Part shown: one piece after another, positions 51,177 to 59,141 of the stretch
Numbering within the stretch: the first letter of the stretch is position 1
Layout: the number at the start of each line of letters is the position of its first letter
Source: Halothermothrix orenii H 168
Lineage (GTDB): Bacteria; Bacillota; Halanaerobiia; Halanaerobiales; Halothermotrichaceae
Assembly: GCF_000020485.1 (NCBI RefSeq)
Contig: NC_011899.1
Coordinates: 587,937 to 651,936, forward strand
Length of the DNA stretch: 64,000 bases
Direction: 5' to 3'
Program-made: the position numbers and the translations under genes
Notes under the pieces: generated by a model
Told to the model about the DNA's origin: nothing
The model's input: only the letters and a program-made list of their open reading frames with translations
Database searches by the model: none

Positions 51177-52383
51177 ACTACTGGCTCCGGCAGGAAATCT
51201 AGAAAAATTAAAACTGGCTATTTTATATGGTGCCGATGCTGTTTACTGTGGTGGTTTGCGTTTTGGACTTCGTTATGGGGCTGATAACTTTACTCCTGAA
51301 GAACTGGAAGAAGGAACCAGATTTGTCCATAACCACGGAGGCAAAATTTATATAACGGTAAATATATATCCCCATAACAATGATCTGGCAAAGCTGCCAG
51401 ACTATTTACATAAACTGGAAGAAATCGGGGTTGATGGTTTAATCGTGTCAGATCCCGGTGTAATTGAATTTATAAACAGGGAAAAAATAGAGATACCTCT
51501 CCATCTCAGTACTCAGGCCAATACTGTTAACTGGGCCAGTGCCAGCTTCTGGCATAAACAGGGTATTGAAAGAATAATTCTGGCCCGGGAATTGAGCCGT
51601 GAGGAAATAAAGGAAATTAGAGACAGAACCAGTATTTCCCTGGAAATGTTCGTTCATGGTTCAATGTGTATTTCCTATTCTGGTCGGTGTTTATTGAGCA
51701 ATTATATGGTCGGGCGTGATGCCAACCGGGGGAAATGTGCCCATCCCTGTCGCTGGAAGTATCATCTGGTTGAGGAACAGCGACCCGGGGAATACTATCC
51801 AGTATATGAGAATGAACAGGGAACTTTTATTATGAATTCAAAAGACCTCTGCCTTATTGAGTATTTACCAGACGTTATTTCAACCGGGGTAGATAGTTTA
51901 AAGATAGAGGGACGAATGAAGAGCCTTCATTATGTAGCTACTGTAACCAGGGTTTACCGTAAGGCCATAGACTCTTATTATCATGATCCTGAAAATTTTA
52001 AGGTTAAACCTGAGTGGCTTGATGAGCTAAAGAAAGTAAGCCACCGGGGTTATACAACAGGGTTTTTTATCTCTCCTCCGACTGGAGAAGACCATAATTA
52101 TAATTCTTCAGTATATATAAGGGATCATGACTTTATGGGGATTATCAGGGATTATGACAAAAAGAAAAATGAGGCTGTAGTTGAAGTCAGGCATAAATTC
52201 TTTAAAGGTGACAGGGTTGAGGTGATGGGACCGGATACAACTAATTTTGAAACAACTGTAAATTATATAATCAATGAAAACGGGGAAGAAGTGGATGAAG
52301 CTCCCCATCCCAGGGAGCTAATACGGATACCGGTAACCCATAAGGTTAAACCCTATTACCTTGTAAGGAGGAAAAAGTCATGA
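51163..52383 (+). CDS. U32 family protein, putative tRNA uridine-34 hydroxylase (TrhP/YrrO-like)
   Basis: About 406 residues with U32 marks LLAPAGNLEKLKLAILYGADAVYCGG, LHLSTQANTVNWASASFW, ERIILARELS and FVHGSMCISYSGRCLLSNYMVGRDANRGKCAHPC. The four cysteines of the last are expected to hold an Fe-S cluster. Such proteins hydroxylate U34 in tRNA (TrhP, E. coli; YrrN/YrrO, Bacillus) or C2501 in rRNA (RlhA). Bacillus has two adjacent genes; only one is here. GTG at 51163 has AGGAGG upstream and overlaps trmR by 14 bases. Named peptidase in older annotation. Confidence 0.9.
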   Translation: MKKVELLAPAGNLEKLKLAILYGADAVYCGGLRFGLRYGADNFTPEELEEGTRFVHNHGGKIYITVNIYPHNNDLAKLPDYLHKLEEIGVDGLIVSDPGVIEFINREKIEIPLHLSTQANTVNWASASFWHKQGIERIILARELSREEIKEIRDRTSISLEMFVHGSMCISYSGRCLLSNYMVGRDANRGKCAHPCRWKYHLVEEQRPGEYYPVYENEQGTFIMNSKDLCLIEYLPDVISTGVDSLKIEGRMKSLHYVATVTRVYRKAIDSYYHDPENFKVKPEWLDELKKVSHRGYTTGFFISPPTGEDHNYNSSVYIRDHDFMGIIRDYDKKKNEAVVEVRHKFFKGDRVEVMGPDTTNFETTVNYIINENGEEVDEAPHPRELIRIPVTHKVKPYYLVRRKKS

Positions 52384-52610
52384 CATCTCCGGATAGAGAT
52401 ACCCAGCGAATTAAAGTAAAAGTACCACCAGAAGAGATTGTTTTGATCGATATGATATTTAAGGCTAGTGAAGGAATAGCCACCCTGACTGTTGACCATA
52501 AAAAAAAGGGGGTTATTAACCTTGATGTAACCGAAGGGACCAGGGCTGATGTTATGTTAATCCTGGAGAATTTAAAGAAAAAAATACCCCTTGAAATCCT
52601 AAAAGAATAA
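52380..52610 (+). CDS. DUF4911 family small protein
   Basis: 76 residues matching the DUF4911 pattern (IKVKVPPEEIVLIDMIFKASEGIATLTVD, then a final helix ADVMLILENLKKKIP). The first strand-helix segment suggests a small ferredoxin-like fold that could bind nucleic acid or another protein. Function unknown. Its ATG overlaps the TGA of the U32 gene (ATGA), so it is translationally coupled and may assist wobble modification. Confidence 0.8.
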   Translation: MTSPDRDTQRIKVKVPPEEIVLIDMIFKASEGIATLTVDHKKKGVINLDVTEGTRADVMLILENLKKKIPLEILKE

Positions 52611-52633
52611 TCACAAGAATAATCACTATATGT

Positions 52634-52688
52634 AAGTTCACCTCATATATATAAAGAGGAAGGTATATATGGAGGTGAACTTTTTTTG
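52634..52688 (+). terminator. terminator hairpin that also contains the sigK ribosome-binding site
   Basis: AAGTTCACCTC (52634-52644) pairs perfectly with GAGGTGAACTT (52672-52682), and the stem extends through ATATATA/TATATAT with one bulge. A run of seven T follows. This should terminate the tRNA-modification operon. The 3' arm GGAGGTGA is also the best ribosome site for the TTG start of sigK at 52686. Any read-through RNA would therefore have its sigK start blocked. Confidence 0.85.
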
Positions 52689-53384
52689 TTATCACTATTA
52701 ATTAGTTTTTTCAGGGGGTTATTGATTCTCGTTTCTTATATAAGAAACGGTAAGGTTTTTCCTCAACCATTATCCCCGGAAGAAGAAGAAAAATATATCA
52801 AGAGAATGAGGCAGGGAGATGAAGAAGCCAGGAATATATTGATTGAACATAATTTAAGACTGGTTGCCCATATTGTAAAAAAGTATAATTCAGTTTATAC
52901 AGATAATGAAGATTTAATTTCTATAGGAACTATTGGATTAATTAAGGGGATAAATACCTATGATGAAACAAAAAAAACCAAACTGGCAACCTATGCTGCC
53001 CGTTGTATAGAAAATGAAATTCTGATGCACCTCAGGTCTGTAAAAAAACTAAGTAATGAAACCCTCCTTCAGGAATCAATTGGTTCAGATAAAGATGGAA
53101 ATGATATAACCTTAATGGATGTCCTTGATACCCGGGAAGATTCTGTTATCAACAAAGTTGAAAAAAGTATTGATGAAGAACAACTCTATAATAAACTGGG
53201 GGAGTTATCACCAAGGGAGAAAAAGGTACTGGAATTACGATATGGATTGCTTGATGGAAAAAGATTGACCCAGAAAGAGGTAGCCTCTATTCTGGGAATT
53301 TCAAGGTCTTATGTTTCCAGGATAGAAAAAAAGGCTATTCAGGAATTAAGTGATCTTTTCCACGGTAAGGCTGGTCACAGGTAG
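52686..53384 (+). CDS. sigK: RNA polymerase sporulation sigma factor SigK (pro-sigma-K)
   Basis: 232 residues. The N-terminal pro-sequence is hydrophobic (LLISFFRGLLILVSYIRNG), followed by FPQPLSPEEEEKYIKRMRQGDEEARNILIEHNLRLVAHIVKKY (region 2.1), the -10 recognition region NEDLISIGTIGLIKGI and LATYAARCIENEILMHLR, and region 4 with a helix-turn-helix (TQKEVASILGISRSYVSRIEKKA). It directs late mother-cell transcription. The pro-peptide is presumably cleaved by SpoIVFB. The gene is uninterrupted by a skin-type element. It starts at TTG. Confidence 0.95.
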   Translation: MLSLLISFFRGLLILVSYIRNGKVFPQPLSPEEEEKYIKRMRQGDEEARNILIEHNLRLVAHIVKKYNSVYTDNEDLISIGTIGLIKGINTYDETKKTKLATYAARCIENEILMHLRSVKKLSNETLLQESIGSDKDGNDITLMDVLDTREDSVINKVEKSIDEEQLYNKLGELSPREKKVLELRYGLLDGKRLTQKEVASILGISRSYVSRIEKKAIQELSDLFHGKAGHR

Positions 53385-53427
53385 TTCTTTTCTGATATAA
53401 TTAAAATAGGAATTTTGTCCTACCCTA

Positions 53428-53455
53428 TTGCATTTTAAATTGATTATGGTATAAT
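53428..53455 (+). promoter_or_regulatory. promoter of yqeG
   Basis: TTGCAT and perfect TATAAT separated by 16 bases, about 55 bases before the yqeG start. Confidence 0.7.
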
Positions 53456-53508
53456 GATTCAAGTATAAAAAAGATAATAATTGGTTAAAATGAATAGTGG
53501 GGAGAAAT

Positions 53509-53997
53509 ATGGGAAGTAAAATACAGCCTGATTTCTATTATAAAAGTATATTCGATGTTGAACTGGAAAAACTTAAAATAGAAGGAATAGAAGGTATCAT
53601 TTGTGATATTGATAATACAATAGTCCCCTGGTCAAAGAGGGAAATAGTAAAGGAAGTGGTTAACTGGTTTGATGAAATAGAGAGTTATGGGTTTAAAATT
53701 TGCCTGGTATCAAATGGAACCGGGAGCCGGGTTACTTATTTCAGTGAAAAACTCGGTGTTCCTGCCGTGGGTCGGGCTGTCAAACCGGCCAAACGTGCTT
53801 TTTACCGGGCTATGGACAAACTGGGGATGGATCCAGAGCAAATAGCAGTAATCGGTGATCAGTTGTTTACTGATGTCTTTGGGGGAAATAGAATGGGTTT
53901 TACTACAGTACTGGTAAATCCAATGAGTGATAGAGAGCTTTTTACTACAAGGCTATTACGTAAGCTGGAAAAGTTGTTTTTTGAAAGGGAGGATTAA
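53509..53997 (+). CDS. yqeG: YqeG family HAD-IIIA phosphatase
   Basis: About 163 residues with HAD motif I CDIDNTIVPW (DxDxT), motif II LVSNG, a conserved Lys in GRAVKPAKRAF, and motif III IGDQLFTDVFGGN. The compact size and cap-less fold place it with YqeG/Gep4, a phosphatidylglycerophosphate-type phosphatase in yeast; the bacterial substrate is unproven. ATG at 53509 lies four bases after GGGGAG. In Bacillus yqeG is near aroE; here aroE is about 6 kb away. Confidence 0.92.
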   Translation: MGSKIQPDFYYKSIFDVELEKLKIEGIEGIICDIDNTIVPWSKREIVKEVVNWFDEIESYGFKICLVSNGTGSRVTYFSEKLGVPAVGRAVKPAKRAFYRAMDKLGMDPEQIAVIGDQLFTDVFGGNRMGFTTVLVNPMSDRELFTTRLLRKLEKLFFERED

Positions 53998-54019
53998 TAA
54001 TAGAAAAGGGGTGGTTGTC

Positions 54020-54709
54020 ATGAAAGAAAAAATGGCCACAGTAATATTAATCCTGCTGTTTGTTACGGTATTTATTTTAGATTTCCATAAAGTTGAGGCC
54101 AGTGGCTATTATATGGAGCTCGGTACCAGGATCCTTAAAAAAGGTGACGAAGGTCCCGATGTAGCCATTCTCCAGAGGAAATTAAAAGAGTTAAATCTTT
54201 ACAGGGGAAAGATAGATGGTATCTTTGGACCTGGAACGGAGAAGGCAGTTAAATTGTTTCAGGAAAAAAATAAATTAAAAGTAGATGGAATTGTAGGGCC
54301 AGGGACATACAGTAAACTTCCCAAAGGTAATCTACTTAGCAGAATGGATATTTCCAGGGATGATATTTTGCTTCTTGCCAGGATAATTCATGGTGAAGCC
54401 AGGGGTGAGAGTTTTAAAGGTAAGGTTGCAGTAGGTGCCGTAATACTTAACAGGGTAGCTTCCCGAAAATTTCCGGATACTATAAGGGAAGTTATTCTTC
54501 AGAAGGGGCAGTTCAGTTGTTTGCTCGATGGACAGGCCAATCTCTATCCATCTGCAGAATCTATAGAAGCAGCCAAAGCAGCCCTGCTTGGGTATGATCC
54601 TACCTATGGCTCTATGTTTTTCTATAATCCAGATGTGGCTACAAATACAAGGTGGATTTCAACAAGACCTGTTATGACGAGAATAGGGGATCATGTATTT
54701 TTAAAATAA
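54020..54709 (+). CDS. SleB-like spore cortex/cell-wall hydrolase
   Basis: About 229 residues: signal peptide (residues 1-28), a peptidoglycan-binding PG_1 domain (ILKKGDEGPDVAILQRKLKELNLYRGKIDGIFGPGTEKAV) and a SleB/CwlJ hydrolase domain (DILLLARIIHGEARGESFKGKVAVGAVILNRV with catalytic Glu, SMFFYNPDVATNTRW). SleB is a lytic transglycosylase that breaks down cortex on germination; it could equally be YkvT-like. ATG at 54020 follows AGGGGTGG and gives a proper signal peptide. Ends before a strong bidirectional terminator. Confidence 0.92.
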   Translation: MKEKMATVILILLFVTVFILDFHKVEASGYYMELGTRILKKGDEGPDVAILQRKLKELNLYRGKIDGIFGPGTEKAVKLFQEKNKLKVDGIVGPGTYSKLPKGNLLSRMDISRDDILLLARIIHGEARGESFKGKVAVGAVILNRVASRKFPDTIREVILQKGQFSCLLDGQANLYPSAESIEAAKAALLGYDPTYGSMFFYNPDVATNTRWISTRPVMTRIGDHVFLK

Positions 54710-54722
54710 CTGAATAAGAAAT

Positions 54723-54755
54723 AAAATTAGCACCCTTTTTGGGGTGCTAATTTTA
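54723..54755. terminator. bidirectional terminator between sleB-like and abrB genes
   Basis: AAAATTAGCACCC and GGGTGCTAATTTT form a 13-bp stem around a T-rich loop, with an A run before and T run after. Confidence 0.9.
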
Positions 54756-54764
54756 TGTAACCAT

Positions 54765-54794
54765 ATGTTACTTTATGTTACTTTATGTTACTTT
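54765..54794. repeat. three tandem copies of a 10-base repeat
   Basis: ATGTTACTTT occurs three times head to tail, with a diverged fourth copy ATGTAACCAT just before. The last copy overlaps the abrB stop codon. Confidence 0.9.
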
Positions 54795-55030
54795 TCTGCC
54801 ATTTCATTGAGGCAGTTCTTACAGATGACCTTTCCTTTAAATTCAACAGTGTCATCAGCATTTCCACAGAAAATACAGGCCGGTTCATATTTCTTTAAAA
54901 TAATTTTTTCATCATCAACAAAGATTTCCATCGGGTCTTTTTTGTCAATATTCATGGTTCTCCTTAACTCAATTGGAATAACCATCCTCCCCAGATCATC
55001 AATCTTTCTAACAATACCTGTCGATTTCAT
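54788..55030 (-). CDS. AbrB family transcriptional regulator with C-terminal zinc ribbon
   Basis: 80 residues. The N-terminal swapped-hairpin AbrB DNA-binding domain reads MKSTGIVRKIDDLGRMVIPIELRRTMNIDKKDPMEIF. The C-terminal part has CIFCGN...VICKNCLNEM, two CxxC pairs for zinc as seen in many clostridial AbrB proteins. AbrB is a transition-state regulator of stationary-phase and sporulation genes. GGAGGGA lies ahead of the ATG, and a consensus promoter lies about 50 bases upstream. Confidence 0.95.
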   Translation of the reverse strand: MKSTGIVRKIDDLGRMVIPIELRRTMNIDKKDPMEIFVDDEKIILKKYEPACIFCGNADDTVEFKGKVICKNCLNEMAEK

Positions 55031-55077
55031 TTAAAATTCCCTCCCTAATAACAAATTTCGACAAATTATCTATGATA

Positions 55078-55106
55078 ATTATACTATTAATTCCAAATAG
55101 AGTCAA
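55078..55106 (-). promoter_or_regulatory. promoter of the abrB-like gene
   Basis: On the minus strand TTGACT and TATAAT are separated by 17 bases. The opposite direction carries the Fur-family gene. Confidence 0.85.
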
Positions 55107-55257
55107 TATATTTAACTAACTTTTTTAAGTAATTTTTAGTTTTTTTTAAAATAAAAGATAAACAGGTATATAAATATAACTAATCTGGTTAAGTATTTGT
55201 AATTTTATAGTAACACTGATAAAATATAATGGAATTAATAATCAGGAGGAATAAAAA

Positions 55258-55695
55258 ATGGAGAAACTTATAGAAAAGGTAACCAATATCTTAGGTTCAA
55301 ATAATTATAAAATAACTTCCCAGAGAAAGGACATTTTAAAGGTTTTGATTAAAAATAAAGAAAGGCATTTCAGTGCAGAAGAACTTTATGAAGAAGTAAA
55401 AAAAATAAACCCAGATGTGGGTCTGGCCACTATTTACCGAAACCTGGAGATTTTCAGTGAACTTGGTATAACCCATCAACTTGATTTTGATGGAAACTTT
55501 AAGAAATATGAATTAAGCCTGGAAAGGCATCATCATCATTTAATATGTAAAAACTGTGGTAAAATTATAGAATTTAATGATGATGTACTTGAGGATTTTG
55601 AAAAAGATCTTGAAAAGCATTATAACTTTAAAATAGTGGACCATCAGATTAAATTTTATGGGATCTGTCAGGACTGTAAAAATGAAGATGAATAA
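55258..55695 (+). CDS. Fur family metal-dependent regulator
   Basis: 145 residues with the Fur fold: N-terminal winged helix (YKITSQRKDILKVLIKNKERHFSAEELYEEV, GLATIYRNLEIF), metal-sensing HHHH and the CxxC pairs CKNC and CQDC for structural zinc. Its position just upstream of feoB/feoA suggests an iron sensor (Fur) rather than PerR or Zur; the deciding residues cannot be settled by eye. AGGAGG lies before the ATG. Confidence 0.93.
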   Translation: MEKLIEKVTNILGSNNYKITSQRKDILKVLIKNKERHFSAEELYEEVKKINPDVGLATIYRNLEIFSELGITHQLDFDGNFKKYELSLERHHHHLICKNCGKIIEFNDDVLEDFEKDLEKHYNFKIVDHQIKFYGICQDCKNEDE

Positions 55696-55754
55696 TTGCG
55701 GGATTACAACAGTAAGTGGTAATTTTATAAGGTGTAATAACATAAAATCATTAT

Positions 55755-56276
55755 ATGAATACTAAAAACAGTATAACTACAAATGATAAAAAGGTATATT
55801 TAGTGGGGTCTCCCAATGTTGGTAAAAGTGTCATATTTAATTATTTAACAGATAGTTATGCCCTGGTATCAAATTACCCCGGGACAACTGTCGAGTTAAG
55901 TACAGGGAAGATCCTTATAGAGGGGCAGGTAGTCCGGTTGATAGACACCCCTGGTATATATTCCCTTTATTTTCCTATATCTGAAGAAGAGAAGGTAACC
56001 AGGAAAGTGCTTATGACCGGCAATCCAGATTTAGTTATTCATGTCATCGATGCTAAAAATATTGAAAAAATGCTTGTTATGACTTTTGAGCTCCTTGAGC
56101 TGGGTTATAACCTTATTCTTGTTTTAAACATTATTGATGAAGCTAAAAAACTGGGAATAAGTATTAATACTGAATTGCTATCAAATATTTTAGGGATTCC
56201 AGTAGTGGGTACAGTTTCAATAACCGGTCAGGGAATGAGGGAGCTCTTTTTTTTAATATCTAAAATGGTTATATAA
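55755..56276 (+). CDS. FeoB G-domain protein (N-terminal half of split FeoB)
   Basis: 173 residues containing only the GTPase domain of FeoB: G1 GSPNVGKSVIFN, G2 Thr in NYPGTTVEL, G3 DTPGIYSL, G4 NIID and G5 region GTVSITGQG. It stops where the helical guanine-dissociation-inhibitor domain would begin in one-piece FeoB. The helical and membrane parts are in the next gene with its own ribosome site; the 109-base spacer has no coding continuity, so this is a clean domain split. It drives ferrous iron uptake with its partner. Confidence 0.9.
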   Translation: MNTKNSITTNDKKVYLVGSPNVGKSVIFNYLTDSYALVSNYPGTTVELSTGKILIEGQVVRLIDTPGIYSLYFPISEEEKVTRKVLMTGNPDLVIHVIDAKNIEKMLVMTFELLELGYNLILVLNIIDEAKKLGISINTELLSNILGIPVVGTVSITGQGMRELFFLISKMVI

Positions 56277-56385
56277 ATTATCTTTAAAGATTATTCATAA
56301 TTGATGTTCTGGTTGCAAAACAGGACGGCGATCTCTATTATGAAATTTGTTGAACATAAATTACTTTAAATCAGGGAGTTTTTCC

Positions 56386-57828
56386 ATGAAAGCCTTTTTA
56401 AAATTTGAGGACCCTCTTGAAAGGTCACTTCAAGAACTTTCTTCCCTTTTTAAAAAGAACTACCCTGTCAGTCATCGGGCCCTGGTACTTATGGTCTTAT
56501 CAGGGGATAAAGAAATAGAAGACCTAATTTCCAGGTCTGAAAGTGATAATCTGGTTGATAGAATAAAAAAACATAAGAATAAGTTAAGGAAGGATTACGG
56601 GTATCCTCTGGAGGTAGTTATCTCTAAACAGAGGAAAGAAAAAGTCAAAAAAGTAGTTGGGGAAGTTTTAAAAAAAGATCAGCAATCAGGTAATGTCCTG
56701 AAAGAGACTATAGATTTTCTGACGATAAATCCCTACAGTGGTCCTGTTATTCTGGCAATAGTTCTTATAGGATTATACTACCTGGTCGGGGTAGTAGGAG
56801 CCCGGTACCTGGTTGATTTTATTGAAAAAAACTTTTTTATAGATTATTTTAATCCTTTGATTACAGAATTTATTGAAATGATTATTCCATACCGAATTTT
56901 GCAGGAACTTTTTGTTGGTGATTATGGTATATTTACTCTGGCTTTAAGATATGCCATTGCCCTCGTTCTACCGATTGTGGGTTGTTTCTTTCTGGCTTTT
57001 TCTATTCTGGAGGATTCAGGTTATTTCCCCCGGATAGCGGTTTTATCAAATAAAATTCTAAAGGTTATTGGACTGAACGGAAGGGCTGTTATCCCCATAT
57101 TACTCGGTTTTGGGTGTGGCACCATGGCTACCATTGCAACCAGGGTCCTGGAGCGTAAAAGAGAACGGATACTCGTAACCTTCCTCTTAGCCCTGGCAAT
57201 ACCCTGTTCCAGTCAGATGGGGTTAATAAGTGGAATTTTAGCAGGTAATCCAGTAGGTCTTTTAATCTGGGTCATTGTTGTGGGTGCAGTCTTTACAGTA
57301 ACAGGTTATTTACTGGGATTAATTTTACCAGGAAGATCAGGGGCCTTTTATATGGAATTAACTGAACTTCGTATTCCCCGACCCGTACACATTATTAAGA
57401 AGACAGTTAACCGTATGAGGTGGTATTTTCTGGAAGTTGTCCCTTTGTTTATATATGCCAGTTTTTTTATCTGGATAGGCAGGTTAACCGGTTTATTTGA
57501 AAGGTTTTTAAACTTGCTACATCCTGTAGTAAGGATGGTTGGTCTTCCCGGGGAATCAGCTGTCATATTTTTATATGGTTTTTTTAGGAGGGATTATGGG
57601 GCAGCCGGCCTTTATGACCTCTATAGAAGTGGAGTATTAAATAACCGTTCTTTAATAGTGGTTTCAGTAATTTTAACCTTATTTGTTCCCTGTGTTGCTC
57701 ATTTTTCTATGATAATCAGGGAACGGGGTCTGATTACAGGTCTGGTAATAACAGGACTTGTATTTATAATTGCCTTTACAACAGGATATATCTTAAATAA
57801 TATTTTCTTTTTATTAAATATAGTATAA
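56386..57828 (+). CDS. FeoB membrane permease half (C-terminal part of split FeoB)
   Basis: About 480 residues. Residues 1-115 correspond to the helical GDI domain, then Gate domains with about ten helices: LNGRAVIPILLGFGCGTMATIATRVLERKRERILVTFLLALAIPCSSQMGLISG and the second Gate LFVPCVAHFSMI. The conserved pore cysteines in GFGCG, PCSSQ and VPCV are present. ATG at 56386 has CAGGGAG upstream; the frame opens earlier at 56347. It transports Fe2+ with the separate G-domain protein. Confidence 0.9.
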   Translation: MKAFLKFEDPLERSLQELSSLFKKNYPVSHRALVLMVLSGDKEIEDLISRSESDNLVDRIKKHKNKLRKDYGYPLEVVISKQRKEKVKKVVGEVLKKDQQSGNVLKETIDFLTINPYSGPVILAIVLIGLYYLVGVVGARYLVDFIEKNFFIDYFNPLITEFIEMIIPYRILQELFVGDYGIFTLALRYAIALVLPIVGCFFLAFSILEDSGYFPRIAVLSNKILKVIGLNGRAVIPILLGFGCGTMATIATRVLERKRERILVTFLLALAIPCSSQMGLISGILAGNPVGLLIWVIVVGAVFTVTGYLLGLILPGRSGAFYMELTELRIPRPVHIIKKTVNRMRWYFLEVVPLFIYASFFIWIGRLTGLFERFLNLLHPVVRMVGLPGESAVIFLYGFFRRDYGAAGLYDLYRSGVLNNRSLIVVSVILTLFVPCVAHFSMIIRERGLITGLVITGLVFIIAFTTGYILNNIFFLLNIV

Positions 57829-58014
57829 TTGACCAGTGTTTTTGCTTTTAATGTTGTTGAAGATTGGGTTAGTTTCAGGCTATTGAGGCCAATTAAATAT
57901 CCTGTGATTAGATATTATTACGTGTATTACATTGACCCATCACTATCCAGACCATATGCAATGATAAAAAATGGTTGAGGATATTTTAAGGTAATTTATA
58001 AATAGGTGAATTTA

Positions 58015-58287
58015 ATGATTATAAGTGTTAGAAAGAAGCCTGGTTTTATATCAAAAAATAAAGAATTCCCTTTGTCACGGGTGGAAGCAGGCACGAAAGG
58101 TATTATAAGTCAATTAAAGTTTAATGAACCACATATTGTGAAAAAATTGCTGGGGATCGGACTAATCCCGGGGGAAACAATTGAAGTTATAAGAGATTTT
58201 CCTGTTTTTATCATAAAAATAGGGGAGAGTAAGTTTGCCCTTGATGAAAAACTGGTATCAGGAATTTATATAATTTTGGGGAATTAA
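58015..58287 (+). CDS. feoA: FeoA domain protein
   Basis: 90 residues. The SH3-like FeoA fold is marked by FPLSRVEAGTKGIISQL, IVKKLLGIGLIPGETIEVI and FVIK-type strands ending SKFALDEKLVSGIYI. FeoA stimulates FeoB. There is a short N-terminal extension (IISVRKKPGFISKNKE). ATG at 58015 has AGGTG six bases upstream. It follows the split feoB genes by about 185 bases without a clear terminator; usually feoA precedes feoB, so the order is reversed here. Confidence 0.9.
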   Translation: MIISVRKKPGFISKNKEFPLSRVEAGTKGIISQLKFNEPHIVKKLLGIGLIPGETIEVIRDFPVFIIKIGESKFALDEKLVSGIYIILGN

Positions 58288-58434
58288 TTAAAGGAATTTA
58301 ATATTTCCCGGGGAAAATATTATTATAAGCTGTCATATTAAAACGGGTAACTATCTTCTTAAATTTGAGCACATAATTTATCGATATTGAATTATAGTCA
58401 GGAAAGCAAAAAAATCATAAGAGGTGTCATATCA

Positions 58435-59130
58435 ATGGAAGAGATGCAGAGACGATGTCTTAAAGAATTGATGGTCTTTTCAAAAATGGAAAGGGATGAA
58501 GTAGCCCTGATCTGTGAAAGGGCTTATGAGAAGTGGTTTCGTAAAGGTGAAGTTATCTTTTTTGAAAATGATGATAACCGAAATCTCTATGTTCTCGTAT
58601 CAGGCCGGGTAAAATTATCCATGCTTTCAGCTGAAGGGAAGGAAAAGGTATTAACAATTCTCCAGGAAGGGGATATTTTTGGAGAAGTATCCCTGTTCGA
58701 TCAGGACCCACTCCCGGTAACAGCGGAAGTAATTAAAGATTCTCGCTTAATTGTGTTACCTGTTAAAGACCTGGAAAATATCATTATGAAAAACCCCAAG
58801 GTAGCCATTAAAATTATAGAAGCCCTGGCCAAAAAGACGCGTTTATTAACTGGCCAGATAAGGGATCTGGTTTTTTATGATGCTGAAGGGAGGCTTGCCA
58901 GTCTCTTATTGAGGTTTGCTAAAGATTTCGGGATAGATGTAAAAAGTGGGACTTTAATTGACCTGGTTTTGACCCATCAGGAAATCGCCAATTTGCTGGG
59001 TTCTTCCCGGGTGACAGTTACTAAATTACTGAATCAGTTTATTGATGAAGGGATTATTAAAACATATAAGCGTAAGATTGTAATTATGAAACCTGAACAG
59101 TTACATGATAAAATGCAAAATATGATTTAG
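58435..59130 (+). CDS. Crp/Fnr family transcriptional regulator
   Basis: About 231 residues: a cyclic-nucleotide-binding-like barrel (KGEVIFFENDDNRNLYVLVSGRVKLSML, EGDIFGEVSLFDQ), a dimerisation helix (PKVAIKIIEALAKKTRLL), and a Crp winged helix (LTHQEIANLLGSSRVTVTKLLNQFIDEGII). It has no N-terminal cysteine cluster for an Fnr Fe-S centre. The ligand is unknown. GAGGTG lies upstream of the ATG at 58435, the preferred start. Directly followed by the EamA gene. Confidence 0.93.
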   Translation: MEEMQRRCLKELMVFSKMERDEVALICERAYEKWFRKGEVIFFENDDNRNLYVLVSGRVKLSMLSAEGKEKVLTILQEGDIFGEVSLFDQDPLPVTAEVIKDSRLIVLPVKDLENIIMKNPKVAIKIIEALAKKTRLLTGQIRDLVFYDAEGRLASLLLRFAKDFGIDVKSGTLIDLVLTHQEIANLLGSSRVTVTKLLNQFIDEGIIKTYKRKIVIMKPEQLHDKMQNMI

Positions 59131-59141
59131 GGGTGAGGCCT

